A DNA stretch of 64,000 bases from Enoplosus armatus (taxonomy: Eukaryota > Chordata > Actinopteri > Centrarchiformes > Enoplosidae): contig NC_092188.1 of NCBI RefSeq assembly GCF_043641665.1, forward strand, positions 15,831,704-15,895,703. The letters are read 5' to 3'. A program made the translations under genes and the position numbers. Shown here in pieces: positions 10,174 to 24,500 of this stretch. The first letter of the stretch is position 1, and each line of letters opens with the position of its first letter. The notes under the pieces were generated by a model, which did not search any database, had not been told where the DNA came from, and saw only the letters and a program-made list of their open reading frames with translations.

Positions 10174-12580
10174 TGACATGACTCTCAAAACACCTGAGCT
10201 CATGTCATAGAAGTGAGGCTCATCGTATTTGTAAATGAGGTCAAAGGCTTTAGAGAAAATGTTGCAGATAGAAATGCAAATCAAAAGGCTTCTTATGCTA
10301 GTATGAGAAATCAATTACACCTGTTCTACATGCAGCGTTTCTCATTCTGTAAATTTCCACCTGTGAGGATCCCTCACAGCAGAAGCCATCTATAATGATT
10401 CAGAGAAGAAAATATACAGATATGCTTTTGTTCAGGTTCACATTTTCTTATGTGGCTCATGATGCCTCAGAAAGGAAGCCAGGGTTGTTAACATATTGGT
10501 TTGGACCTAAAGTGGATCACAGGCCCACTTGTATTCGGTCCATGTATAAGTTGAGTAATTGTACGAGCCGGTACGAGTACAAGGAAAAGACCTAATTTCT
10601 TACATTTTTTTCCGTTCTTGGCCTGAGCACTAAATATGTTTTTGCAAATCCGAGCCCACAGCTGTGTAATGAAAAACATGAGGATGTTGATTTTATGTTA
10701 ATAAGTAACGAGAAGGACAGAGAAACATTACCCCACAGTATGACAGTCAGGACATATTTTACACATATGTATCCAGAATTCTCCCTGAAACTGAGGGTTG
10801 GACAAGGACAGCGTGTATGCCTCTTTCCAGTGTAGAAAAACACTGTGTATTATATGTAAACACTCATTGTTTAGGGAGTGCATCGTACCATCGTGGGATG
10901 AATAAGCATTCCGACTGCCAAGTGACTTGGCAGGAGGAGCGCAATAAACAATGCAAGTACAACACAGCATCTAGAGAGCAATATTCAGGCGCACTAGGAA
11001 GTCATTGCTCCAGTGGTCGGCTTTCGATTGCACCATTTGGCCTCTCCTGAACCGCACTGACTGCTTACTTGGAGGGACGCCCTGATGGCTGTAGGGAGGT
11101 GCTGTGTTGTGAAAGCCGTCTTCCTCTCTCAGTTCAAACACTTCAATACGTGAGATGTCCATAGAGCCAACGTGGGCAGGGGTACGACCAATGCAGAGAG
11201 CTCCTCAAAAAGCAAATGACCCGACTTTGTGTTGAAGTCAAAGTTGTAGGAGACTACAGTGTGACTAAAGCGTCACGTGGTTGATGCCGTGACATTAAGA
11301 GACACTACAAGTTGCGTCCTGTTTTGTTTTAGTTGTTTTAGTATTTACATGATGTAAATAATTTGCACGTGTCTGTAGCGTGAGGCCTGAGGAGTGTGTT
11401 GGTGCTTCTCGCTCACTGTATCTCTGCTATATTCCCCTCTGCTCCTCCACAGTGCCATAATCATTACATCTCACATCTTCAAACAGGATGTTTATTGATT
11501 TCATAATGATCACCATAGCCTTTGGATGTGATTTGGTTTTCATTTTTCATATTTTTCCCCTCTATGAATCTCAATTAATCTGCAGTGTCTACATGCTGAG
11601 CTTTGTAGAACTCCTCAGTGGTTTGTGTTTATACATTAGCCCCTTCTTGTTTTGTAGCATTTATTAGCCATACATTACTAATAGTTGTCAAAGTACAGAT
11701 GTGCCATGTCAAAACTCAATGTTAATTCAAATTTATATATATTATCAACATTTTATAGAAGTTACATGAGGAAAAATATTTTTTGATGTTTTGAAAGTTA
11801 TGAATTGGTAATGTCATACTGTTTCTATTGTGTTGTCTGGTTGCTGTTATATTGAACTCTCTGTTGTCTTCTTTGACACATGTAGCGTGCATGCTCATGT
11901 CCTTTTGATTAAATAGGTTTTGAAATCCGTCATCTCCAATTTTGGTGTTTTGTAATAGCATCAAAGGTGACAAGTCCAGTACATACAGATTTTGTTGCTC
12001 TATAAATTAGGAAATCACATCAAAATCCATTGTTTAATTTAAGAAATACGTCACTGTAGATACATTTTAAAGTATTCTGTTTATCTGAAAAATAAGGTGT
12101 TTTGGAGATATGAGGCTTTTCCTCAGACTGCAGCGTTGTAAGGTTATAGGCTAAAAGCAGTTCTTGTCCTTGAGTTACAGTCTGTGTTTAAATTTGCATT
12201 TCAGTTCAAGCACTGTGAGACCATGGCTACTACAAGATGTATGAAACTGTAAATGTTATTAAGCTGTACAAGTTAGTCCCGAAACTCACACATTTTTAAT
12301 TTATTTTCTTCTTCTCAGCCTTTAAATCTCTCTTTCTTTCTCAGCCTATCTCTATTTTTATACTTATATAAAACATCAGCGTAATAGAGTTGTGTCATCT
12401 ATCCATGCATGCATGTATTGTCTGATGATGTGTTGTTTCATCAGTGACTGTCCTGCTATGATTCATTATGTCCCTTATTTCACACACACAGGCATAAACT
12501 GCATTTTAATAATCGCAACAAAGTGTGTTCCAAATGTGTTTAAAACAGTTAAATAAATTTTAGTCTCATAATGGAGAGGC
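10174..12580 (+). other. mtss1: mtss1 3' UTR (extent inferred)
   Basis: Follows the mtss1 stop. AATAAA occurs at 10943-10948 and again at 12552-12557 and 12611-12616, so short and long 3' UTRs are both possible. A Pumilio-type TGTAAATA is at 11353-11360. No coding frame of note. Confidence 0.5.
10943..10948 (+). other. mtss1: candidate poly(A) signal, mtss1 proximal
   Basis: First AATAAA after the mtss1 stop, about 770 bases downstream. A second at 12552-12557 may serve a long 3' UTR. Confidence 0.4.
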
Positions 12581-12619
12581 TTGCATCAGTATTATGGGTT
12601 CAGATTTTGGAATAAATTG

Positions 12620-14337
12620 GACTTGCATGATGCAGAGCTGATGGCAACATGCAAACTTTTAATTGTTCCCTGCAGAATGTTTAAATTTAAATGTTTGTCC
12701 CCCAGTTATTTACAAGTGATTTCAGGTAAGATGTTAATGAACAGTTTATCTGATAGGCATCTTATCTTATTAGATTTGAACAAATGGTACGCTGCCCACA
12801 ATGTCTGGCCTAATCTGACCTGAGTTTCCCAAAGACATCTAAGCATGAAAATCCAGTTTGTTTCTATATTTTTAACAGACTTCTTGTGTATTTAATGTAA
12901 TAGAAATAGAAAGGTACAATTAGAGGGATGGCAAAAACAAAGATATCATCTCTGTGCCTGAATTTAACGCATAGTGTGAACAGGGGGATGCACCACAAAC
13001 CACTTGCATATAAAATACCCCTGTACTGTTTAATTTCAACTGAGCAAAGACAATATTACTGCTTAGATGTTTTGGGAAACCCAGCATTCAGTTCTTGACA
13101 TTGTTGATGATGTTAATATTTTTGTTGTTTTTGTTTTTGGCCGTCCACCTGTCTAAAACATGTATTATAATCCTGTAATTTACATATTTAAATTGCTAGC
13201 ATAAATATATATTATATCAGAGTTGCCAAATGTCAGTATATCCAATGAATAAGAAGTTTATAGTTTGTGAGGGTTTGAAAGTACGGTTAAACCTGGTTTC
13301 TAGTTTAGTTTTTAGCTTATTTCCCCCCCAAGGAGAGTTGACCTCTCTGTCTGTCCCTGTACAGTTCAACAGGCTATGATGCAGTTTGTTTCAGGAAGTA
13401 AAAGATTGTTATTTTTTGTGTAATGACAGCTTTAGCAGTATAATAAAAATATACATTTTGCTTTGGCTCACTGACTTCTTGAATGTGCAAGTGTGCAATC
13501 AAGCTTTTACACCAACCCAGTCTGAGAACTGGCCATATTGTGGGATAATTGGTGGGAAATATTGACACATACAGGTTCAAATGGAACTGTAGGATAAGTC
13601 AGTGGATAAAGCCTTCACTGCCTTTGATCAGAATGTAAACAGATGCTACGCTTGGTTTTGGCCACCAGGGGGCCCCCTTGTCTGAGCTGCTTTTAACACC
13701 CAACCCTGGTTTATAACTTCTGCTTGGATAATGCATCACTCCTCCCATCCTTAGAGGCCTGAGAACACTCGTCTAATCAATAAAAGTACAGCCAAAACAA
13801 TCAATCTGCCTCTCTCACAAAGAAGGCCTTCAATTAAATCAGAAAGTACATGAACAGAGCGCTAGACTAGGTGTAAGAGCCTTTTGCTCTTTTGCCTCAA
13901 GTTCAGGCTTCCTCCTCCAAACAAATAACTTCCACATGGTGTCATATTTTCCTTGGGTGTGGACTGTAGTCTGGGTGAATAGCTGAAATGCCCCACGTGC
14001 ATAATAGCAGAGAGAGGGATGGGTACACACCCAACGGACAAATACACTCCTTTTACTAATCCCGCAAGAGACATTCAGGGTATGAACACCATTATGTGTC
14101 AGCTGATATCACTATAATTCTTGGCCCTATAATTGGCACAGGTTTGATAAAGTTCCTTTGAAATATGGTGGATTCCTCGGGATGAATGACTGAATGATCT
14201 GATCTATCCATACTCCAACTGAACACAGTGGGTAAAGGTTGATTAAGATAATAGACAAATGTTTATTTCTCACGAGGATATGCCATTGACTTCTAGAAGG
14301 TCACCAACCTAAATGTGCAGGACCAAATTCGTATTGT
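12620..14337. other. mtss1-tmem65 intergenic region
   Basis: No gene seen. It holds the CTCF-type motif at 13662-13674 and further AATAAA hexamers (13442, 13779). The four genes that lie between MTSS1 and TMEM65 in human are not here. Confidence 0.6.
13662..13674 (+). promoter_or_regulatory. CTCF-type insulator motif, + orientation
   Basis: CCACCAGGGGGCC, preceded by TGG, agrees with the vertebrate CTCF core CCASYAGRKGGCR at every position. It lies between two genes in otherwise AT-rich DNA, where a chance match of this quality is uncommon. Binding is inferred. Confidence 0.55.
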
Positions 14338-14389
14338 TTGTCGTTATGGCAGACGTGGTATAACACGAATGCCCTGACTGTCCATTGTG

Positions 14390-15089
14390 CCTGTGTGCTG
14401 ACTGTACGTACGTGTGGCGGTGCCGTCAGAGTTACGCACGGCGGAAAGCAGCGCTGCTATTGGAAAATATTTTCGGGGCTGCTGGAGCCCTCCCATCCGC
14501 CTCACACCATCCTGTCAGCCAGAGGTTACGCCAGCCGGGACTACGCTCGCAAAAATGTGATTTTGTACGAATACTACAGCCAGTCAGGTGTTCGAGGTTG
14601 TGCGCGGACATCTGCAGCGTCTCACTGCCGGCGAAGAAGAAGCGTGTGCGCCGGAGCAGCTTGTGTGTTTCCGAGGTTTCTTGTGGAGGTTGTTGGACGG
14701 GACAGCGGAGCATCGACTGAGGTGCGTCCGATAACACAAGTTGCAGTTTGATTATTTGGACAGCTGCCGCATTTTTCTGCTGCTTTATGTTTCCAAAAAT
14801 GCGCTAAAAATGGGATTTAACCAGTTTGTCCGTAAATAATGTGTAATTGTGATTTTCAGGCCCTGTTTTGCCCTTAAAATAACCCAATCTGCCTCCAGAT
14901 TGAGGATGTGGAGGGTGTCTTCATGCGACCATTGCAGCGATCAATTTTAGAAATATTGTTATTATATAAAGCGGCATGTCATGTGTTTCGGAAGAGTCCA
15001 GGCTAAAAGTGGTAACTAGGCCTGTCAAATTGTCCTCCGCTGCTCTCCAGCAGGTTCCCGGCGCTTTGCTCTACCCCCTCATCCCAGAG
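14390..15089 (+). promoter_or_regulatory. tmem65: tmem65 promoter / 5' UTR, CpG-dense
   Basis: About 14390-14760 is strikingly rich in G+C and CpG compared with the flanks and ends shortly before the tmem65 start. It contains an inverted CCAAT box (ATTGG, about 14459). A donor-like GAG/GTGCGT at 14721 and acceptors at 14859 and 14900 could define a short untranslated first exon and a 5' UTR intron. The transcription start cannot be fixed from sequence. Confidence 0.55.
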
Positions 15090-15387
15090 ATGTTGCCCTG
15101 CCTGCGGAGAGTCCTGCGGCCCGCCCTCTCTCTGAGAGCCGGGACTGGGTTGGCCACAGCCGGACTCAGCAACCACCAAACACCCGCCGTAGCGTCCACT
15201 GCACAACTGCACCCGCTCTCCCTGCTGGTGCAGCGGTGTAACCTGGGCACACACCCGCTGAAGGAGCCCGTGGAGCCCCTCCACTCGCCCCGAGGAGCCA
15301 AGGAGTTTATTTATAGCCTTCATCCGTCTGAGCGCACCTGTCTGCTGCGAGAACTGCACAAGTTCGAGTCCATAGCTATAGCTCAAG
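15090..15387 (+). CDS. tmem65: tmem65 exon 1
   Basis: Presequence plus the conserved GTHPLKEPVEPL and SIAIAQ stretches, 99 codons plus one base. Donor GTAGGT. Confidence 0.95.
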
Positions 15388-18300
15388 GTAGGTGATGTGC
15401 TTCAGTACAGCATGCAGTAGATGTAGTAGCAGTGCATAATTTGAAAAAATCCTTATTGAAATGATTTCTAATTGATGACAGGGGATTTTGCATCTTAGTT
15501 AGATCTATCATTCAGGGTAGTGGAAGTCTAAAAAGTTGGAAGTTGCAGTTGGAAGACTGGTTAAAGTCTTTCCAAAACATCACACCATAGCTGCATGGAG
15601 AAGGACACCTAATCCCAGAGTGCTGTTCTGCAGCTGGTCTCTGACCTCTGACCTCCCTGTGTGCAGATAAAAAGAGAATCTATTGGCAGGGATCAATGAA
15701 GCATGTCACCATTACTGTAACTCTTATGCCCATGTAGCAGATGTAGATCAGCAAGCACATCAGACACACAGAGCTGGGTCCACAATTTATTCTCTGCACA
15801 GCACAGAAACAGGGGACAACATGGCGCATCAGACACCGAGTATAGCTCTGTCCGTCAGGAGCATCCGCAAAGCTTTGAAGTAGCTGAACATGTGTTGTGC
15901 AAAAGGTGCGCCTCTTAACAATGTCCCACCCACAACAGTTTCGGAACTATATACAGTAAATTGAAATAAAACTATAGACATAAATTAATTTTTTTTTTAG
16001 TAAAATTAAATATTAATTCAGCTACACCCACATCCATCCACATTCACATCTACACCACATGCATTACTCAGTAGGGAGTGGACTGCAGTATCCCTCAGTA
16101 CTGAAACCTATAGCTGTGGCTTTCAGACGAATTGAGCGGACACTCAGCAACACAAGTATGTCTGTATGTATTGTATGCCAATACTTCTAACAAAAAATTA
16201 CTTCCTGAAAAACATTTTTATATTCTATCTACAAGGCACATACAACAACAGGCAAAACCCGTCACATTTCTTCCCAAATCCTATTCCATCATGACATCCT
16301 CCAAATATACCAGGCCAAGGACGTCACACTGTACACTCATTCTGTCTCAGCGGGTCGTATTCATTTAGAGACTCATTCTGGCGTTCCTGACCTCACAAAA
16401 GGCTTTTAACTCACCGGCCCACGGTGCAGTTTACCCAGGTGAAAAGTTAAGGTGAAAAGGCGGTTACGGTGGTAGGTTTTTCAGTCTACTGTATGACAGG
16501 TTGAGGCTTTCGTCGGGTTTCATGAAACACGAGCTTATGAGCTCATAAGAGAAGGAGGAGGAGGAGCACGGGTGGATGTCCCACAGATGGAGAGAAAAAG
16601 AAGGAAGTGGGTCAATCGATATAGAGACAGGCGAGAATAGAGGGAGGGAATGAGGAGAGACATGAGTGATGATCTACAGTACACGAGGTCCTCTCTGGGA
16701 GTATGCTGCTCTGAGCTCCTGTCACCATCTATATTTCTCTCCAGCAGTAAAGTGAAAAGACTGTTCTTAAAAATAGATTCCCGTAATTTTGTCTTATGGC
16801 TTTGTGTTTCATCCCTGTCAAATTGTTGAACTCTGGAGCCATTGAAAAATAAGTGAATAGTGGAAAATTAATCAGTGCTCCTTTCACTGTCAGAGAAAAC
16901 ACTGATGAAAATATGAGATCCTTTGCACAGAGCCCTAAAACTGTGGATAAGAGATTAAGCACTGACACTTTATTCCTGCAGGCTTGTATGGAAGAAAACT
17001 CGGTGGGGGCTTGTTTACTCTACTGTCTCCTGATCCCACCCTGTGGGACACCCTGCAGGGTAGCTTCGAATATCTCTGTCCTTCGACGATAAGATAAGAT
17101 AAGATGAGATAAGCATAAAGTAGTGAACGGCTGCACTGTACACCAGGCTCCTTTAAACCATGTAGCGGCAGACTGCTGAATGTTATGCATACATGCATCA
17201 GTTGCTATGAATAGTGTCATGTGTGTACTGTTTCTTCTCAGTGTACAGTATGTGAGGCTCTGAATAACAAGTAGCAACGACCTGCACAAATCACATCGCC
17301 GATTGTCATTGTTAATATGAGCGTGCCTCTGATGGTTGTCCCGTTTAAAATGGAGGATTTCAGTGTCTTAATGCAGTTATGGAGACATTTCTTTCACACC
17401 AAAAGAAACTTTTTCTTTTTGGAGGAAAACAAACAAATGTTCTTCTGTTTCAGGTATCATAATTCACTCTCTATAAGATCCTGTATCAGAAACATAAATA
17501 TCACTGGGGGAGGGAAGCATGCTGCTGCCGGCTACAGTATGTGGGATGGTATTGATTGTATATATTATTGATTGGGTCATAGCATTCAGTCACCTTTCTC
17601 CATGTACACTAAAACAGGCCAGTGACGCTTCTGCTGACTGATAGCATCTTTAGTGGTTATAGTGGTAACTCTGGCAGTGATAATAACGCTAAAAGTGGTG
17701 ATTATTGCTCAGTAAGATTAGATTCTGCCTGATTCCTGCATGGTCATTCCAGGAACTAATTTGTTTCCCACAATGCACAGAGGAAGTTAACTTTGTGGTA
17801 AAAACAGAAATACAGAAACTCAGTTTGCCTGTCGCCTAATTTGAAATACCTCTCCCTTCCTCATTCCCACTCTGTATCCAGACTCTGGGGAACTGTGAGA
17901 GAGAATTGTAGAGGCCGACCGACCCATCATTACACAGCGTTGCAATAAGATTCTCCATGCCCACTGATCCTAATAGTAACATCATTATTTTCCTGTCGGA
18001 TGTGGTTGAATGCATCCTGACCACATGCTGCGAGCCTTCCCTTGCCACAAATACTCTGCAATATTAACATTGCTAACAACAGCGCTAAATCCCTGGTGAG
18101 CCTCATGGTGGAGGGTTTTATATCACACACCGAGGCTGCTAAAAGCAAAGTATCGCACTCACTGGAATATGTTCAAGTTGCATTAAGCAACTAGAAAGAT
18201 TTAAGACCTTTTAGACCTTTCAAATCTTTGATATAGTTGCAGAATATCAGAGAATCATATTTAAATGATATATTCACATAATCATATTTTAAAAAAGTCA

Positions 18301-21300
18301 TGTTTTTGTGTCAATCCCAACCAAATAGATTGCTGGGTTGATTCACAACTTCATATTTTTTAGGCTTGAAAACCACCACACATTCTCAACCAAAGACGAG
18401 AGAACAATGTGAGCTGGTGTACTGAGGTGACTATACGCAGAGGACAGCCGCTTTCCTCTGCTCTCAGCTGTGGGGCCTGCCCGGCTGGCGCTCGCTGACA
18501 TCCTCACCTTCACGCTATAAAAGCCCTCAGGGATTGTCTTACCTACTGTATGTGCGTGCTGCAGACTAGCTGAATCAGTGATTGGTGGACCGGTGGACTG
18601 ACTTGCTGGCTGAGAGATTGATTCTTTTTTGTTTGACAGGCATAATCAGCATCCATCATCATTCTTCCCCAGAGGCTGCAGGACAACTGAAGGCAAAACC
18701 TTTATTTTCCTGACATTTATATGCAGGTTCGCTGCATGGTGAGGAAGTTGGACGTCTGCCTGTGGTTGGAGTACTGGGCAGTCTTCAGGGTTAATGGAGT
18801 CTACTGCAGTATGTCCATGCTGGCTGTGGCTGTGTTTGCTGAATGCATTCACCTTCATTCTGGATTGTGCTCATAAATTTAAGTTAGATATTACATTAAC
18901 CTGTCAAACACACAGATTGCAGACTTCTTGTGCAAGGAGGCAAGAGTAAAATTATAACCTACACTGTCTCTATTTAAAAATGATTTAAAATGTCATATTA
19001 TCACCTTAAAGTTTATATGGTGAACGTTTTAGCTTATTAAAACAATCTGCAGACACGCAGCAACATTAGCATTCATTTTGAGTTGTATTTCAGTTGTATT
19101 TTCTTAGCTCTGTTTTTGCTACCCTATGTTCACCAGCTAGTTGCTAATTTTGTTTAGTGCTGGCCAGATAGCATACAGTCTGTTTATCAGAGTTTTTTAT
19201 TTGCTCGAAACAACTGACTTCTGCTGCTGGAAATGACTTGCCCACCCCAAAACAGTAAAGTTGTGGTCAGTAAAACCAAAACAATGAGCTGAAATATACT
19301 AAAACACTGTCGAGCTGAGGAGAATTGCAGTCGGTTGACAATTTTCTGTTTGGCACTACAAAAACAACCCTTTCACATCTGATCCATTGTTCATATAAAA
19401 AGACTGATTCACGCTGATTTAATTTAGTCAAGACAGAAAGGCGAGTGTGCTGTAAAGGCACTATCGGTGGATCAGAGACAGCTTTGTTAATATAATGCAT
19501 TCATGTCGCCATGTCGTATTTTTGTGGTGGCTTAAACTGCTTCTCTTAATTGAGCACAGAGCATGCATTTTATTTCAAGTGACTAATAATCACAGCCTTT
19601 GGAAAATCAGACTGCAATACTTTTATACCTACATTTTTTGAATGTTGCCCCACCCAAGTCAAGCTGAGGGCTGGTAATCTGTTGCTTGTTTTTTGTCTTC
19701 CAGTTTCCGTGTCCACGTTTCTAGTAAAGTTTTCACAGTTTTGAAAGAGTTTAAAAACGGTTTTGAATTTATTCTCCTGACAAATGTCTCCTGAGCATTT
19801 TAGGAACAGATGGTAACAGCCATGATACTCTCAAGGACAAGACGTTTGAGGGGGCGTTCTCAGAGAGGTAAGAGGAGTGAAGTGTCTGAAGTTTGCAGAC
19901 AGCAAATAAGTTAGAGGACAGAGGTGAGGTGTGGATGCAGACGCTCAGAGTGGATGAAGGCAGAGATATTTAGTGTAGAGCTGTAAACAGACAGGAAGAG
20001 ACAGGATGAAGAGGAGAGAAGTAACAACAATGAGGGAGCTAAATCTAATAACCAAGACTGGCGCAAGGTGACTCAGACATTTTTAATTAGAATATCAACA
20101 CCTCACACTAGAGCGCAGTTAAAGTGTGGATCTTGATGACCTCCCATTGTCATGTTTGAGATCTCGGTAATTACACTGTTAGAGATCAGAGATATCACAC
20201 AGTCCTTCCATGGCAAAGGGATTGTTTGCTGGGGCAAAATATAAATATTTGAAATTACTAACCAACTAATACTGAGGCTGGGATTTTCCACTATTAATTA
20301 TTACGTTCGGAGAAATGATCTCATTATGATGGTATAATAATGATAGAGAAAGAGAGTGGAAATAAAGGGGCCTCGCTGATTTTTGCCAAAATGTAGAAAA
20401 CTGGACTATGATATGTATGTTGATGCTTGAATATTAGTTTTACTTTTAGCAGTACTTTACTTTGGTGGTGGTTTTGCTGAGAATATTGCAAACACTATTG
20501 ACCTGTTGAGAGTTGCTGAAGGACAAATTCTGTCACTTCATCACGTAATCTGGTCACGAAAACAAAAAACTGTGCAGTTCATAAACAGTGCACTCAAATA
20601 CTCTCTTCCAAAGAAAAATGACTCGCCATTTTTTTCCAAAGCTTCTTCGGTTATAGTTGAAAACTTCTTTACATGAGTTTTAATTTAAATCTGTATCACA
20701 AGGAGTTTTGTGGAAATACAAAAACCTATTTCTCACACCTCCCAGACAGGGAACATGCATTTGCATATAAAGGCATCTTGTTCACTTCAGGACTTCACCT
20801 TCAAGAGTAAAAGCAGAGAGGAAAGGAAGCAAAGACTTGGAGGAGAAGGAAAGGAGGGGTGCAGCAGCAGATGAATGTATGATTAAGCGACCAGAGATCC
20901 TTCTATTCCATCTGGATCTCTGCAATCATCCGCGCTCAGTTACTGAGTGACTCAGTGACATCCACCATACTGACGCGGTTTTCCCATAGTCCTGCTGGAA
21001 AGGAAAAACGTGAGAGGAGACAAGATAGAAGCAATTTTCCTGCATGGCTGAGAGGATGGAGAAGTACTGTGGAGGCAAAGTTTATTGGAGGTGCAAAACA
21101 GGAGAGAGAGCAGCGAGAGGGAGGGAGAGGTAGATGATCTTTATGGCTTTGTTTTGTCAAGTCACACTAGCCTCTTCCTTTCATTTTCTTTAAATAACCC
21201 GTCTCCCATTTGTCTTGAAGTTTAAAATTTTTCTTCTTGAACCATGACCGGATTCGCAGGTGTAATGAATCCAGGATCAAAGCTTTCATCCTCTCTCCTC

Positions 21301-21539
21301 AGGTTTGTCTATTTGAAGGAAGGCCTAACATTTTCTATGCTCAGTATATTGCTTTCTTAGTGCTTGGTGGTATTTTACTCCACCTTTTATGTTGAAAGGG
21401 GAAGCCATATCCTTTCACCGCCTCTCAGATTATTGCCTTCTTGCCTGAAATAACGGACAAAGGAGAGCACCTTTTCATTTCTCCGTTCTGCCTCAGCTCA
21501 TGCAGTGTTATTGTCATGCTAATTCACACACACACACAC

Positions 21540-21571
<32 letters not shown>

Positions 21572-24500
21572 TGCTGCATAATGGTAGTCCATGGTTGACC
21601 TGCTGTGACCCTTGCACAAAAGGCATCTGCACTGTAGAACATTTGCAGGTCACTGTTATGATGCATTACGCTGATATTTGACTCTCTGAGGGATTCTTGC
21701 TGAATTGCTTGCGTTACAGTAATAACGTGGCAGTCAGTCAGTTCTACTGCTGTCCAGTGGACATTGTTGCTGTGACACTTTTCTTGTCATTGTGTACAGA
21801 AAACACACCATTCATCACAGACTGTAATAACACGCTGGCTGCATTTATTGAGTGCAGTTTGCTGCCAACCACAGAGCTGCAGCCATTAATAACTAATCAG
21901 TCTCAGTGTGCCAAGGAGGTTTCAGACTAAGCGTTTCTTTATTGGAAGTGGATCTAAACTGCAGTGAGTGCTGAAGCTATTTGCGTTACAGTTTTCAATG
22001 TCCCCATCGCTACGTGAAACAACATCAACAACCTCTGAGTTAGCCTGCCAGCCTACATGCTGAAAATGGCCAGTTTTGGCTTGAGCTAGACCTTTCTCCA
22101 AAGTGTGGAGATAGGTCGTGGCCTGCCGTGCCTAGTTACCGTTTCTAAGTTATGATTGGACAAGCGCTGTTCAAATATTACCCTCAAAAATCATCATTAC
22201 CCTGAAATTTAATATATTGCTTACAATAAAGTTATTTTTTCTTGTTTTGAGTCAAGGCAAAGTTTAATGCCCTGTATGTGAGATCGTCCTCCAGTTGGCA
22301 ATCTGGCCACCAATTAAAATGTTATGATTCAGAAGTTATGAAAGTGAAGAGGAAAGTCCCGGCATATGGCTCTTTCTTGTGAAACTTAGACAGATGGACC
22401 GAGGCATGAATCAAATTACACAGGCACCACAGACACCCATTTAATATTATCATGCGCGGCAGGATGTGTTTGATATTCAAGGTGGTGTTTGTTTTTGTGA
22501 GCCTGTCCCTTCACTCATGAGGTCACGCGCTTCAGAGCGAAAGAGACAGGGGTGGATCATCTTCTGTTTTTCATGGGACAATATGACCTCTAAAGACAAC
22601 ACAAGCTCGCTTTTTTGTCACCTCCGAACTGTCATTTCTTTTTGCTGTTGTCTCCTCACTCACTGTCTTTCCCTCTTATCTCTCCCACTCTCATTCTGTC
22701 CCTCCCTGTCACACTTATATGAGATGTACCACAACGCACTACCCATCATGCCTCCCTGTTTTCTCCTTGGTTTGTACCTGGGCCCATCCGAGGCTTCTGT
22801 AATGACCTTGCTACACAAGTCACCACGGCTGCTGATTTCACTGCAGTCCCACAAGACTACAGTCAGCACTTTATAGTAGATGTTAAGGTTAATATTTCTC
22901 TCAAGGCGTGTATTTACTGTTTTGTGTTACTTCTATTTTTCACTTAGGAAAATACTAAGTTGCTTACCTTACTGGCAACTTGACTTCACTAGCTTTGTGG
23001 CTTTGCTCTGTGATCGCTTTCACTTTACACATAGTCATTTGATCCATTGTCAATATAAACATATTGATTATGGCAGCTTTAACGTATTTATCATAAGTCA
23101 AATGTAAATATAACATTGAACATTTAAAGGTCCTTCCCTCTTTTTTTCTTGATGATCGATCTTTTTCATGTTAGAATTTAGGAGAGTTGTACTTTCTAAA
23201 AATGTGCTGACCCAAGTCTCTGGCTTGTGCAGCAAGTAAAGTACGCCATATAGCTTACCAGCAGTATGGTAAACAGAGACTAGTAAACATCTTTCACATG
23301 GCTGAAACCACCTGGAGATATTACTGCATTTACTCTAAAAAAGAATTGCAAATGTTGTGCAGTAGTTGTTTAAAGATGAAGCAAAACTCGTCACCTAGCA
23401 GCTTTCTCTCACAGCCCCGGCCACTCTGCCTGCTGCTGTTTATTAGCTGAGATGGATTCAATACAGTTTGTGCCACTGTCGCACTATTTAAGCCATTTCC
23501 TCTGCCCCTGCTGTACAGTGACATGCAGCATGGCCAGATAGAGTACAGCCAACCATAAAGGTGTAAACAGAATCAATAAAAGAGAGTCAGGAAGATGGTC
23601 TGAACGCATCTACACAGATGTGCAAATTAACCAAAATAAGTTAAGTAACACCTGTGCATATGTTTCTAGTCATCTGATCAATGATTAATTGAAATCTGGG
23701 AGGCCAGGTGCATGCAATTAACTGCAATTACCTTGCTTGGAGGATGGACAACCAGCTTCATTTTTGTTGCCAGGTTTGAGAAGCAGTACTGTGAACTAGA
23801 GGTCTGCAGGATTTAGATCCCCTGGCAACAAAAATGTGGTGAGCATTTACTGATATAGGTGCGAGCTGGTGGTCTGTATCACCATCATTATAGGATGAGT
23901 GTGTGATAAAATATACATAAATATATGGTATTATTATTATGGCATGTTGTTATCGGTCTTAACCATTAACGTAAAGTGCATGGTTTCCCAGGAACATAAT
24001 CTCGGTGTGGTGTTACTGATGTGCAGAGGAAGTCATTGTAAACCATCTATAGTGTGAGTTATTTTAGGCAGCCCACTGCTCATTTAAGAGTCTTTCCCTT
24101 TTCCCTCTTTTCTTTGTCATTTGTGCCCGATGGCTGTAAGACAGAGAGGAAACAAGGCTACTTTCTTCTTTCCTTCCCGTCTCCTGTGGTTTGGTTTTGT
24201 CGAGGACATTTTCAAGGATTTGTGGTTGTTTTTTTTACCTGTTTCAGTTCCTCCACAGCTGCCTTAATTGCCACTGGGGGAATTGATGGGTGTATTTGTT
24301 TCTCTACCAGCCACATAGAGTTCACTGAACTCTCCGGGAAAGTACTCTCGCTGAAATTTAACTACACAGTTAGGCTTCAGTTTATGTGGTGTCATGCCCC
24401 AGTGCTTTGTGTTTTCTTCTCACAGGTATATACCGACTGGTTAATTCTACATTTACTGGGAGCTACTCATTATTTTCTCTCAGCTGACAGAGAGTATTTC

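Noticed and set aside
14338..14751. Overlapping frames of 101-137 codons just upstream of tmem65
   Set aside because: Open on both strands because the stretch is CpG-rich; fits a promoter/5' UTR better than coding sequence.
14976..15089. Upstream in-frame ATG for tmem65
   Set aside because: The added 38 residues do not resemble the family and would bury the presequence; the ATG at 15090 matches the human start. Kept only as an open question.
22466..22876. 136-codon frame in tmem65 intron 1
   Set aside because: Low-complexity Ser/Leu/Cys content from CT-rich DNA; nothing supports translation.
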